Shown: positions 31,777-44,299, counted from the first letter of the stretch. The stretch: DNA of 64,000 nucleotides from Typha latifolia (GCA_019914945.1 CM034104.1:8916046-8980045), one strand, 5' to 3'. Translations and numbers: made by a program. Notes: generated by a model not told the origin, from the sequence alone.

Positions 31777-34497
31777 TAATCACTCTCTCACCTCCTCCCT
31801 CTCTTTCCTTCTTGTCGCCATCGGCATGTCGTCACCAAGGTGAACTTCTCTCTTTCTCCCCCCTCTCTCTCTCAGTCTCACTCCCTATCTCTAGTGGTCA
31901 TAGGTCCGCTGGACCCGAGCCACCAGCTAGAGGTCGGTCGCTGGCTGGGTAACAGCAGCCGGGCCCCTCCTCGCCGGCCCGGCTTTCCCTCCCTCCCCTC
32001 CTCTTTCTCTTCTCTTTTCTTCTTCCTTCCTTTCTTTCTTTCTTTCTTTCTTTATTTCTTTTTCTTCTTCCTTTCTTCTTCTTCTTTCTCGGTTCCTCCT
32101 CCTCTTGCTGTAGGCCCACCGTAGCAAAGAGGATTTTTTTTATTGTTTCGTTAATTATATAATTTATTTTCTAATTTACTTAGCTAAGTATTTTTAGTAT
32201 AATAATTTATTAGTTATAATTATAAATATGTGCATATAATTTTATTTATGGTTTAGTTATTATTTATTAGATATTATATGTAGCCTTATTAAGAATAATC
32301 TTATATTTATATTTATATTTTATATAACTAGTTTTAGCATCTTATTATTGTCTACTACTTTATATAAAAAGAAATACTAAGCTTTGCTTATTGTTATTTT
32401 TTTAATAGGATAATGGCTATTTTTCATATAATTTATGACTAATTAAATAAGAGTAATTATCACGAAATAATTATTAATAAGATTATATTTAGAATTATAT
32501 TTTTATAAATCATATATATGGTTGTCATTAATTATATACAAAAAGAGATAAATTACTATATTACTTACTCTATATTTATCAAACTAGGATTCTTAGTAAT
32601 AAATATAAATTATCGTATTAGTATATTAATATTATCACAATTAAATTTATCCTATGATTCTAATTAATTTTTAAACCTAATAAATTATTATATTTTTACT
32701 CGAATAGATTCTGATCGAATGAACAACTAACATTGTACTAGTGAAACATTTGCAGACTCCGGACCCCCTTATTTAAGATCCCGTGGACTCTGCTAGTGAT
32801 GAGTTGACACTCGGTTAATGGATGTGAGGAATACGAGTTTTGTATCTTCTGATTATGTTATGAGTAGTCTTATCCCCTAGATGCCTTTCTCAAATTAGAA
32901 TATATTATATAATTATGTTATGTTTTGGCCTCCAGCATGACTATATGATCTTATCTAGAGATGATTTCAATCAAGCATATTTTATCATACATTGGATATG
33001 AGTATGTTGGTAATATATAGAGATAATTAAAGATAGTTATACTATTATGATTATACATCGAGATGATCTCTAGCATAAGTATGTATGTGCTAGACTAGCA
33101 TGAGTATGCATATGATACATGTACCATTAGAGTTTTCATCACGTTATATATTTTTTTTAACTTTCCTACCACCTAAATTCCTGATATGCATGACTTGTTA
33201 TAGTACTGGATAAAATGCATATTTTCTGTCATTTAGAAAGAAAGTATGAAATCTAATTGATAGGATAGTTAGTAGAAAGCATGACGATACTCGAGTGGAC
33301 CCAAGGGCTAGGGCGTGCTTGGAGATGATTGATCGCTCGACATAGTCGCTATCCTATGGCCTTACTTCCGAGATTAGTAGTCCATGTGTGCAATAGACAT
33401 TCGGACACATGTCATTCACTAAGGCATATGTGGCGAGTTATTCTCATGTAGTTTCTATCAACTAGTTGGGTACTCAGGTCCGGATGATGATGATACCCTT
33501 AACAGTTGGCAAGGTATGATTATATGATTGAAATACCCATGACGGTTGGCAGGGTATGCTCTGAGCCTTCTAGCTGGATTATGATACCGGGTACCAGATG
33601 TTCATTATGCAAAGTGGTCTAGTATGATGATATTATATCGAGATGTCAGTGAGGATCGTGATGTTGAGAAATGCATATGATTTGATATACCTAATTTTCC
33701 AATAGTCATTATGCATTATATGTGGTTGTATTTGATATTATAAAATAGTCATGGTCGGCATGCATCGTATGTAGCATATTTGACAGAGTTATGATGATGG
33801 TATGACATAGAGAATTATTTATACATATATACTTAATCAGTTATGACATGATATCTACCATACATTTATATATTATTGAGGATACCTTCATATACTCATT
33901 CATGACATGATGCTCCTTTATGATTCATATTATCCAGTACATGATTTACTCTCTGTTTGGCATCACTAATTCGGGGTAAGGTCTATTCACTGAGTTTTTA
34001 GCTCATGACTCTCTTTATTTCTTTTCTAACCCCCTAAATATGTGGTACGTGATAGCGACTTAAGATATTCCAAGAAAATATTTTAGAGTAAAGATGAGGT
34101 GAGCTTTAGACGCGAGACAATATAAAAGATAGTTTATATAGATATTGAGTTGTACCATTATTGGATATTTATACTCATTTGTATCAGACGATGAATTGTA
34201 TAATATATGTCAGATTATAGTGTACTCATGTATTAGTGATTTTAGTTGTATCTTGATGATTTGTCGTAGCCTGTTGTGGGCCTTGTCGATTATGTAGTTT
34301 AGTATAGTTGTTGTGGATATAAATATAAATATGTTAACAGGTTTAACTTGATGATATCATTATTTATTTTATGATAGATTATATGAGCATAGGAGTGTAT
34401 CTGTGCGTGACAGGCCCCGCCCGACTTGTCGTGTGCGCCATGTGTGCCGTGTGGGCGCGTGGGCATGGATGTGCCCGTGCCGGACGGAGGCATTACA
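31651..34497 (+). repeat. Family L LTR, copy 5, nearly complete
   Basis: Lacks the TGTAACAACC start but has (CT)n at about 31682-31780, the GC-rich block, CTT tracts, the AT-rich body, the ACCCCCTTATTTAAGATCC block, and the end CGGACGGAGGCATTACA. It forms a head-to-head junction with copy 4. Confidence 0.75.
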
Positions 34498-34656
34498 TGA
34501 AGTGTCTAGATAGGCCGATTACTTCCTTAGAACTCAAGTCTCGCTGTTCTTCCACACATAGGATTATCGTGCCTCATGTCAAACACGAGTTTAGGTCTAA
34601 TGGTAGGAGGATATAGAACCTGTACCTCGTGTTCTCTAGGCCAACGGTCATCTCCC
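34498..34656. other. Short spacer, unidentified
   Basis: Lies between family L copy 5 and the LTR of the minus-strand gypsy remnant. No ORF or repeat was recognised. Confidence 0.4.
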
Positions 34657-35108
34657 TGATATAAATCGTGCGTCCGTTCCCGACCAAGCTCGGATGTAGG
34701 GAAGCAGTCTGCATAGTCGGCGGAGAATAATCTCAAAATATTCTCCCGTAGTCAAAAAAATTATGAAATTGTGGTGATCATCTCGTATCTTCCTGATCTA
34801 CGTTTTTGATATTCATGCCCTTTGTAGATTCTAATTGCACCTGGGAAAAAATATGCAATATTATAGTAAAGATGGCGATGACAAGTGATGGTGATGATGG
34901 GGATGAAGGTAGTGATAATAGTGATGGATTTGGTGGCACATGGTGTTGAAGGGATTAGGATGAGGGGGGAGAAGTTGGTCGAGATCCCAAAGAGAATGGA
35001 GGACTCGACAGTCAAGGGGGATTAGAGGTAACCGACAACGAGATGACACACAAGCTAGGGCTTGAATGAGGAGGGAGACGAGTTAGGGTAGAGAATGAAG
35101 GGAAGAAA
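34657..35108 (-). repeat. 3' LTR fragment of the minus-strand gypsy remnant
   Basis: Begins TGATATAAATCGTGCGTCC, matching the 5' LTR start at 40452 (TGATATAGATCATGCATCC), and shares GTTCCCGACCAAGCTCGG and AATAATCTCAAAATATTCTC. It is cut at 35109 by family L sequence. Confidence 0.75.
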
Positions 35109-35760
35109 TGTAATAACCCAAGTAGTTAAAAAAATGTAGCTGGGCACGAGGCCGGCACCCAGCATTACTTGCATGTTGTGGAAACGATGGAAGTGCCACG
35201 CACCTCCATTGAGCCTTCCTCACCTGGCATCGCGGCGACGCGTGAAGGTGGGACTGAGCCCACCGACCACTCCATTGTTGCCACGCGACCACCCCGGGTC
35301 TCTCTCTCTCTCTCTCTCTCTCTCTAATTTTCTCTTTCTCTTCCTCTCATTCTCTCAACTTCTCTCTCTAGCTCTCTTTCTCTCTCTCTTCCCCTCTAGT
35401 CCCACAGCCACCACCGACTGCCGGGAAGAGCCGTCGTCAACCCTTCTACCCTTAGTGAGCCTCTCTCTCTCCTTTCTTCTCTCTTTCTCTCTCTCCCTTT
35501 AGTTCTCTACCTCTCATTATTTCATCTTGGGATCGCTGGAGGACCAAGTTGTTGGTGAGAGCCGGCCGCTGAGTTGTAACAAACTAATCTTTAAAAAAAA
35601 AAATTTATAGGCACAACGCGACTGGCCACACTATGGCCGGCCTCGTGCCCATGAAAGCTGCGCATGATGGGGGCACCACGTGCCCGCTGCCGCTGCCAAC
35701 GGGCTACGGCCAGCTGGCCGCGGCAAGCCCCAGCGCCGCCACAACCCCCTCCACCGCCTC

Positions 35761-35798
<38 letters not shown>

Positions 35799-35921
35799 TT
35801 ATCTCTCTCGGTCTCTCTCTCACTCCACTCTCTCTCCACTATCTTTCGCACTCCTCGTCGCCGACGTCGGCCCGCCGCCACCGTCCCGAAGCTGCCGCCA
35901 CCAGTGAGAAGCTCTATCTCC

Positions 35922-35930
<9 letters not shown>

Positions 35931-35981
<51 letters not shown>
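35931..35981. repeat. (CT)n microsatellite
   Basis: About 25 CT units in family L copy 7. Similar (CT)n or (GA)n runs occur at 18791, 31682, 35301, 35765, 40880, 43852, 51733 and 51868. Confidence 0.95.
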
Positions 35982-35983
<2 letters not shown>

Positions 35984-36360
35984 CCCGAGCTCGTCGGAGC
36001 TGAGCCGCCGGCGAGAGGTCGGCCGCCGGGCGGCTGCCACGGCCGGCCCCCCCCCGCCGCCCGGGTCCGTAAGCTCCTCCCTCACCTTCTCTCTTTCTTC
36101 TCTTCCTTTTCTCTTCTTCTTCTTCTTCATCTTCTTCCTCTTTCGTCTTCTTATTTCTTATTTCTATTTCTTCTTCCTTTCTTTTCCCTCAGCTCCCCTC
36201 CCCCTCTTCTTTTTCTCCTTCTCCTCCCTTCTTCTTCCTCTTCTTCTTCTTCTCCTCCTCCTCCTCCTCCTCCTTCTTCTTCTTTCCTTCTTTTTCTTCT
36301 TCCTCCTCAGCTTCTACTTCTTCTTTTTTCTTCTCTGCACAGCCCAGCATTGTAGCAGGC

Positions 36361-36383
36361 AGTGCTGGGCCGAGCCCAGCACT
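36361..36383. other. GTGCTGGGC hairpin of family L copy 7
   Basis: Perfect 10-bp arms AGTGCTGGGC and GCCCAGCACT around a CGA loop, at the border of the polypyrimidine zone and the AT-rich body. Confidence 0.85.
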
Positions 36384-39178
36384 TATGGCAGATTTAATTA
36401 ATTTATTAATTAATTATTTTATTTATGTTATTTATTTAGGTATTTTTCTTCTTAATTAATGCAAATAGATTATTTAGACATTAACTATTTTAATAATATT
36501 ATATATTCTTCAATATAATTTTATTAATGATAATTTTATAAGTAATGATTAATTAGGTATAAATATAGGTAATACTTATATTTATTTATTTATTTATATA
36601 TCTATTAGATTAATAGATAGATTTGTAAATTCTAATTATTAGATTTATATTCTAATACCCTCATCATATATATTTTAAGTATTTCTATTAATTTTATGAT
36701 TATTCTGCAACAAATAAAATACTAAGCTTATTTAGTTATTTATTTATTATTTTATCGAGTAAAGACTGCATTGTCCCTAATTAATCAAGATAGTGTATGA
36801 ATTATAAAATTAATTATAATTAGACCTTGTCTATACTTATGTAGCCTTTTATTTTATTTTATTTTATTTTATAATTATATATTTAGAAATACTCTCATAT
36901 AAAAGGAAACAGGCCTCTTCTCCTTATGTTATAACTAACATTTTATAATAATAATAAAATTATAATATTTGAATCGTATCTATATTATAGACCTAGTTAT
37001 GTAATCAAAAATAAAGAAAAGTGATTCTAAACCTAAAAAACCTTTATATTTTAACTGAATTAATTCTAATTAGATAAACGGCTAACATCATATTACTTAA
37101 ATATTTCAGATCCGGAACCCCCTTATTTGAGACCCTGTGGACCTTGATAGCGATGAGTATCACTCGGTTACCTGACGGACGTGAGAGATACGTGGGTTGT
37201 GTCTTTTGATCAGATGGTGAGTAGTCTTATCCCCTAGATGTCTTTCTCAAATTAGGATATTATATCTTATGTACACGCATGTTTTGGCCTCCAACATAAT
37301 TATATGATTTTATCTAGAGATGATTACAGTCGAGCATATTTTATCAGGCATTCGATTATGCTGATTTGGGATATGAGTACATTGGTGATATATATAGAGA
37401 TGATTAGAGATTATTAGAGATGATTCTACTGTTATGATTGTTTACCGAGTTGATCTATAGCATGAGTATGCATGTGTTGATGATACAGTTGGAGACTATA
37501 TTGCATCATTTTCTCTTGATTCCTATTCCACCTAAATTCCTGTTATGCATTGACTTGTTATCGTACTGGATATATGCATTTGATTTGTCATTTAGAAGGA
37601 AAGCATAAAATGTGATTGATAGGATAGTTGATAGAAAGCGCGAGGATACCTGAGTGGGCATGAGGGTTAGGACGCGCTTAGTGGATGATTGATCGCTCGA
37701 CATAGTCACAATCCTGTTGGTCTTATGTCTGAGGTCGTTAGTCTGTGTGCGCAGCAGACATTCGGACACATGCCATTCGCCAAGGCATATGTGGCGAGTT
37801 ATCCTCACGAGATTTCTATCAGCTAGAAGGGTGCCCGATCTAGATAGATGTTGATACCCTTAGCGAATGGCAGGGTATGATTATATTTGAGATACTCTTT
37901 GCGAATGGCAGAGTATGCTCTAAGCCTTCGGGCATGATGTTGAGACCGGATACCGGGTGTTGACTCTGCACAGTGGTCTAGTATGATGATATTATACCAA
38001 GATGTCGGTGATGATTGACGATTGTGATATTGAGAAATGCATATGATTTTATTATTATTTGGTTACTTGATTATCGAGTGATCAATATGCATTATATATG
38101 GTTGCATTTGATATCATAGCATGGTCATGGTCGGCATGCATCATGTGTCATATTTGAGAGAGAGTTATGATGATGGTATGACATGGAGATTTATTTATAC
38201 ATTGTCGATGATTATATATTCTACTAGTTATGACATGACATGTTATCTATTTTTCATTTATGTATTATTGAGGAACATTCATATATTCACTCATGATATG
38301 ATGCTCTTTCTGATTCATATTATCCAGTACATGATTTACTCTCTGTTTGACATCACTGATTCGGGGTAAGGTCTATTCACTGAGCCTTTTGCTCATGACT
38401 CTCTTTATTTCTTTTCTAACCCCCTCAGATACGTCGTATGTGATAGCGACTTGAGATATCTTGAGAAGATATTTTAGAGCAATGATAAGGTGAGCTATAA
38501 ATGCGAGACGGTATAGATGATAATTTATATAGGAATTGAGTTGTACCAGTATTTGATATTTGTACTCTGTTGTATTAGACGATGAATTGTATAATATAGG
38601 TCGAATCATAGTGTACTCTTACATTAGTCATTTTAGTTGTATCTTGATGTTTTGTTGTGACCTGTGTGGGTCCTGCCAGATTATATAGTGATTTAATGTA
38701 TATTATTATGGACTGGGATATTCATATGTTAACAGGTTTATTTGGTTGATAATATGATTTAATTAGTGATGGGTTATGTGATTATGAATATGCTAGCAGG
38801 TAGTATTTGATGATGTCATGATTGTATGTGTAAAGGAGAGTATCTATGCGTGACGGGTCCCGCCCGTCTTGTCGCGTGCGCCGCGCGTGCTATGTGGGCG
38901 CATGGGCGTGCACGTGCCCGTGCCGAGCGGGGGCGTTACATGGGTGACCACCAACGACCGTCCCCCTCCCTTGCAGCCTAGCCCCCCTCCTCCCCCTTTC
39001 TTCTTCTTCTTCCTTCCACTTCTTCTTCTCCTTCTTCTCCTCCTTCTCTTCTTCTCTCTCGAGCACCCCTTGGCTGCATTGGTGCTGGGCTTGGCCCAGT
39101 ACCCTACAGCGCGTGGGTGCGCTCGAGTGCTGGGCTTGGCCACCCTAAGGCTTTGAGGTGTTGGGCTGAGCCTTCCTC

Positions 39179-40436
39179 TTCTTTCTTCAACATGGTCTAG
39201 GGTAAGTCTTCTCGTGGTAGCTCAGGGACGTCCCCTCACCTATGGTTGTGGTCATAGAAGCAATCTTGCACCTATTGTCCTCGGTGGAGCTGCCAACACA
39301 TGATGTGAGGTTGCGGTTTGCCGAGGCACTCCTCTAAACTCTGTGGTGCTCCATCCCCTTTTTGCTGCCAACCAAAGCTCTCGAAGCTTCTCTTCCATCA
39401 ATTAAGCTGTCGCAAAAATCTCGATCAATGTGATTGGTCGAGCAGCCTTCATTTCGGCTTGAATGTCCCGCTTAAGGCCACTAATGAATGTGCTTTTGAA
39501 TTAAGAATTGCACTCGATTGCTAACACACTCAAACTCTTCTTGATATGCTCTCACCGTAGTCTTTTAGGTTAGCTTGGTGAGAGCAGCTTAGAAATCTTC
39601 ATAACTAGAGGGTCCAAATCGGACGCAAATAGCATCAGTGAACTCCTCCCACATTTGATAGGGCTAAGCTCGATTCGTGGCCTAGTACCATCGGATGGCA
39701 GTGTCCTCTAGATGAAAAGATGCAAACAACATCTTTTATGCTTTAGGTTTTTGCTGGTACTCAAAGAATTGCTCCGCTCGATAAACCCAATCGAGCGGGT
39801 CTTCTCCATTGAAAGGGGGGAGTTGAGGTGAACAATGCCTGCGCGGATGCCACGTTCTTCTTCTTCATGTCGATTGGGCCTTCTTTCCCTTTCTTTTCAT
39901 CCAGCATCCATAGGATGATATCCAGGGGTCATTGGTTCTTCGTAATCTGCCCACTCGTCATCATCGTGGTGAGGTGGATTCGGTGCTCGGTCGCAGTGAA
40001 AAGCTAGCGGTGGTATGTTGCGCCTTTCGGGCAGAGTAGACAGCAAGGGCCCTCTGACCACCCATGGGGTCTTCATGATCTTCCTCCCACCTGGTATGGA
40101 ATGGTGGAGGCCATATCCTTTGGCAAAAAGGTGGTTCCATCGGTGGTGCAGCCCGAGCTCAAGTAGGGAATTTGGTCACCGTCGTACCCCTTGGGGCGCC
40201 TAAGAGGACTTGAGTCATTGCTTCCATCAATACTTGATGACTTGTCGTGTCTCCATCATGTCCACAAACATCTTGATTAGATCTGAGTTGATTGTAGAAG
40301 TTGTTGGAGAAGTCCCGACTAGTGAGTTTGGGTTTGCCTCCGATCTGATAATATCTATGGCCTCCCCCTCAATGGAGTGCCTTCATTGGGTCTCGATGTC
40401 ATAGATATGGTTGTTGGCATGGTGTTCGAGGACGGT
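39179..40436 (-). pseudogene. Ty3/gypsy gag, broken
   Basis: Reading the minus strand from the primer-binding site: an N-terminal region with PPHHDDDEWADYEEPMTPGY, then RAEQFFEYQQKPKA, KMLFASFHLEDTA, RFGPSSYEDF, ALTKLT, TVRAYQEEFE..SNRV, then FISGLKRDIQAEMKAARPI and LMEEKLRELWLAAKRG. These are the retrotransposon-gag landmarks in order. Several stops and frame changes are present. The sequence is truncated at 39178 where family L begins, so no knuckle, protease or pol remains. Confidence 0.75.
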
Positions 40437-40449
40437 GGCTCTGATACCA
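40437..40449 (-). other. Primer-binding site of the minus-strand gypsy remnant
   Basis: Plus strand GGCTCTGATACCA, a perfect complement of the tRNA-Met-type site, two bases from the LTR. Confidence 0.95.
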
Positions 40450-40451
40450 CT

Positions 40452-40779
40452 TGATATAGATCATGCATCCGTTCCCGACCAAGCTCGGATGTAGGGTAGC
40501 AGTCCACGCAGTCGAAGGAGAATAATCTCAAAATATTCTCCCATAGTCTAAAAATTATGAAACCAATGGTGATCGTTCCGTATCTTGTTAATCTACTTTT
40601 TTTTATATTCATGCTCTTCATAGATGTTGATCTACATTTTTTATAGATCTCATAGTTGTATCTATGCATGAGATGACTCAATGTGGTCCGAATCACATCA
40701 CTCCCTTACGGCGCAAACTAGGGTCATCCCAATTTGGCCAACCCATGGCTATCTTAGTGCGGTTGGGATTTAGATCTGA
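40452..40779 (-). repeat. 5' LTR of the minus-strand gypsy remnant, proximal part
   Basis: Begins TGATATAGATCATGCATCC next to the primer-binding site. Its last 140 bases are repeated at 41111-41251 beyond an intruding family L piece. Confidence 0.75.
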
Positions 40780-40874
40780 AACACTCTTTCTCTCTCTCTA
40801 CTACCGCCGCCGCCGCCACCTCCATTAACTCCGGTGAGCCTCTTTTCTCCTTCTCCTCCTCCTCTCTCTCTCCC

Positions 40875-40918
<44 letters not shown>

Positions 40919-41110
40919 AGGTTCATTGGAACAAAGCCACCGGTGAGAGGCTGGCCATGATACGATCTCCCCTTTTGGCTAAGGTTCGATCTTTTCCAAT
41001 TCTCATATCTGGACTAATTCTGGCACAGAACTTTATAAATAGATCCCAAAAGATGCCGGCGTCGGATTGATGTGAAATTTGGATATGTTGTAGCTCTAGA
41101 AAAAATATAT
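40780..41110 (+). repeat. Family L fragment (copy 8) flanked by long direct repeats
   Basis: CACTCTTTCTCTCTCTCTAC through TAGCTCTAGAAAAAATAT is nearly identical to 43913-44216. It is bordered by about 140-bp direct repeats of the host LTR (40640-40779 and 41111-41251, roughly 94% alike by eye), far longer than an integrase target duplication. Confidence 0.85.
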
Positions 41111-41251
41111 TTTTATAGATCCCATAGGTTGTATCTATGCATGAGATGACTCAGTGTGGTCCGAATCACATCACTCCCTTGCGGCGTAAACTAGGGTCAT
41201 CCCGATTTGGCCAACCCATGGCTATCTTAGCGCGGTTGGGATTTAGACCTG

Positions 41252-42042
41252 AGCGCAACCCGTCTATGCCTCTTTGTAGACCATAGAGGGCTTGGTAAGG
41301 CCTTTTGGGACTGATGGGTGGCGGTAGCAAGGGTTCGAGCTAGGCATGGGCTGCCCTAGCAACCAGTTGAGGCAACACTACCATGGTAGGGAATGTAGGC
41401 GCTGGGGCTTTTGGCGTGCATCCAGTGGCTGCGAGGTTTCGTAGCTACTCCTTCATGCCTCTCATCTCCTCTTGCTATGTTCACTGTAGCTCTATCATCT
41501 ATTGGAAGAGGGTGGAGGGCATTGGACTAGTCGGAGACGTGCTTAGGCTTGCATCAGCTCCACTTGCGGCACCATAGGCATGGTAGGCCCGACTTTCATC
41601 GGCACCTCCATGTCTATGTGTCGATTGGCCATTGCTCTTGAGGTGGTCATGGGTTCGAGAACCGGTGGCTTTAATACTGCTAGTATGGTCTCGAATCAGA
41701 GGGCGGTTTGGATGGAAAGAAGCTCGGTGGAGTGGGGAAATCAACTAAGGTTAATAGGTGGTTTGTAGATCTAGGGTAGAGGTGAAATGAGGCGTGGATG
41801 GCTTAATGGAGGTTGGTGATGGTGAGAAGGGACGAGGGGGAGGAAATGGACTAGTCTTAAAGAGGAAGGGGGTCGGTCAGAGGGAATAGGGAGAGCCCTA
41901 GCTGTGGGCTAGAAGAAGAGAACGATGCTTGAGAGAGAAGAGGAAGCACAAATGATCCATAATCCCCCAACTAGGTGTGCACAACATACTTGGTGGCTAC
42001 TTGCAGCTAGAATGGCTCGAGTGGCCTAAGCCCTATCCTAGT
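41252..42042 (-). repeat. Gypsy-derived DNA, gag N-terminus and LTR-like parts
   Basis: The minus strand at 41744-41400 reads as a low-complexity gag-like N-terminus (SLSTSPTSPMPSTLFQ...). A decayed primer-binding-like GGCTTTAATACTGC lies near 41668. The part from 41760 resembles the GA-rich LTR zone at 34860-35100. The boundary with family L is at 42043. Confidence 0.4.
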
Positions 42043-43632
42043 TGTAACGCCCTCGCCCAGCACAGGCACGTGCACGCCCACGCGCCCACATGACACGCAC
42101 AGTACACGCGATAGGACTGGCGGGGCCCGTCATGCATAGATACACCTATACTCAATATAATCCATCTTAGATATCAATCATACTATCAACCAAATGAACC
42201 TGTTAATATATGAATATCCAAGCCCACAACAACCATACTAGATAGCTATATAATCTGGTAGGGCCCACACAGGTCACAATAAACCATCAAGATACAACTA
42301 AAACTACTAATACATGAGTACATTATAATCTGACCTATATTATACAAATCATCATCTATACAATGGAGTGCAAATATCAAATAATGGTACAACTCAATAT
42401 CTGGATAAATTATCTTCTATACCATCTCACGTCTATAGCTCATCTCATCTTTACTCTAAAATATCTCCTTAGGATATTTCAAGTCGCTATCACATACCAT
42501 AATATCTCGAGGGTTAGAAAAGAAATAAAGATAATCATGAGCAAAAGACTCAATGAATAGACCTTACCCAGAATTAGTGATGCCAAATAGAGAGTAAATC
42601 ATGTGCTGAAATAATATAAATCGAAAGAGCATCATTTTATGAATGAGTATATGAATGTGTCCTCAATAATATATAAATAAAAGGTAGATATCATATCATA
42701 ACTGATAAAAGTATATAACTCTCAACAATGAATAAATATATGTCTATGTCATACCATCATCATAACTCTCTCAATATAACACATATAATGCATAACTACC
42801 ATGACCATGATACCAAATGCACTCACATATCATGCATAATGACCACTTGAAAATCAGGTATATCAAATGATAATGAAATCATATGCATTTCTCAACATCA
42901 CCATCATCACTGACATCTCGATATAATATCATCATACTAGACCACTGTGCACAGTCAACAGTCGGTACTCAATCTCAACATCCTACTCGCAGGCTCAAAG
43001 TATACCCTACCGTACACTAAGGGTATATGAGTCATAATCACACATTGCCATATGCTAAGGGTAGAACAAAATCTATCCATATCGGGTACTCTACTAATTA
43101 ATAGAAATCACATGAGGGTAACTCGCTATACGCATGCCCTGGTGAACAACAGGTGTCCGATTATCGTGCGCACCAGACTCAACTGACCTCGGACATGGGC
43201 CACAAGATATCGCATATCAGCAACCATAATCATCACTCCAAGCACCCCTAACCCTGGCGCCTATTTGGGTACCCTCATACTTTTGCTATCAACTTTTTTA
43301 TCAATGAGACTTATGCATTTCCTTCTATATAATAGATCATATGCATATATCCAGTATTATAATAAGTCATGCATATTAGGATTTTAGATGGTAAGGAAGT
43401 CAAGAGGAAAATAATGTAATACAGTTTCCAACCATATATTTAACACATGTATATCCCTACTAGTCTATCACATGCATACTCATGCTAGAGATCATCCAAA
43501 CACAAATTCATAACAGTATAATTATCTCCAATTATCTCTATATGTCATCAGCATACTCCTATCCCAGATCAGTCTAATCAAATATATGATAAAATATGCT
43601 CAACTGAAATCATCTCTAGATAAGGTCATATT
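42043..43632 (-). repeat. Family L LTR, copy 9, 3' half inverted
   Basis: Starts TGTAACGCCCTCGCCC, the inverted GC-rich tip, and runs to AGATAAGGTCATA, where it meets plus-oriented family L sequence. Confidence 0.75.
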
Positions 43633-44299
43633 ATAACAACCCAACCTTAAAAAAAATATCTTAATTTATTGCGTAACACGACGTGACTGGCCATAACGTG
43701 GTCGGCCTCGTGCCATGTAGTGGCATAAGGGAAGAGCGCCACGCGCCCCAGCCCGCTGGCTCGGCCAACCTAGTCGGGCCAGCTAGCACGGTGGGCCCCG
43801 CCGCCACCGCGACCTCCCTCCCCACCGCCTCTCTCTCTTCTACTTTTCTCTCTCTCTCTCTCTCTTTCTCTTTCTCTCTCTCTCTTTCCCACTCTCATCT
43901 CTCTCTCTCAAACACTCTTTCTCTCTCTCTACTACCGCCGCCGCCGCCACCTCCATTAACTTCGGTGAGCCTCTTTTCTCCTCCTCCTCTCTCTCTCCCT
44001 GTTTCTCTCTCTCTCTCTCTCTCTCTCAAGTTTATCAGAACAAAGCCACCGGTGAGAGGCTGGCTGTGATACGGTCTCCCCTTTTGTCTAAGGTTCGATC
44101 TCTTCCAATTCTCATATCTTGACTAATTCTGGCACAGAACTTTGTAAATAGATCTCGAAAGATGCCGCCGTCGGATCGATGTGAAATTTGGATATGTTGT
44201 AGCCCTAGAAAAGATATTTTTAATAAATCTAGTTTTAGGCAAATCAGATATGGGGATCTCGAGATATCGTCCGATTAGTGGGCGAATATTAGAGGGACT
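43633..44299 (+). repeat. Family L LTR, copy 10, 5' part
   Basis: TAACAACCCAACC start without its TG, GC-rich leader, (CT)n, CGCCGCCGCCGCCACC, then GTTCGATCTCTTCCAATTC. This subtype carries a segment after GAGAGGCTGGCTGTG that copies 1 and 7 lack. Confidence 0.7.

Larger units (their letters stand above)
35575..38940 (+). repeat. Family L solo LTR, copy 7, complete (3.37 kb)
   Basis: Begins TGTAACAAACTAATC and ends GAGCGGGGGCGTTACA. The flanks TGAGT (35570-35574) and TGGGT (38941-38945) are a 5-bp target duplication with one mismatch. It is the reference copy for the family: GC-rich leader; (CT)n at 35765-35798 and 35931-35981; CTT/TCC tract to about 36330; hairpin at 36361-36383; AT-rich body; ATTCGGGGTAAGGTC at about 38360; GC-rich tip from about 38850. 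No interior is attached. Confidence 0.85.
35109..39178 (+). repeat. Family L LTR, copy 6, 5' part, split by copy 7
   Basis: 35109-35574 (TGTAATAACCCAAG start, (CT)n, GGCCGCTGAG) and 38941-39178 (CTTCTTCTTCC, GGTGCTGGGCTTGGCC, GGGCTGAGCC) are contiguous in copy 1 (compare 18573-19276). Copy 7 sits between them. It is truncated at 39178, where gypsy gag begins. Confidence 0.8.

Noticed and set aside
31644..32124. Leu/Ser-rich ORFs in CT tracts (also 35633-36401, 51271-52122, 18633-19214, 43683-44069)
   Set aside because: They are translations of (CT)n, (CTT)n and GC-rich LTR leader sequence, open in several frames at once. No domain or family was recognised.
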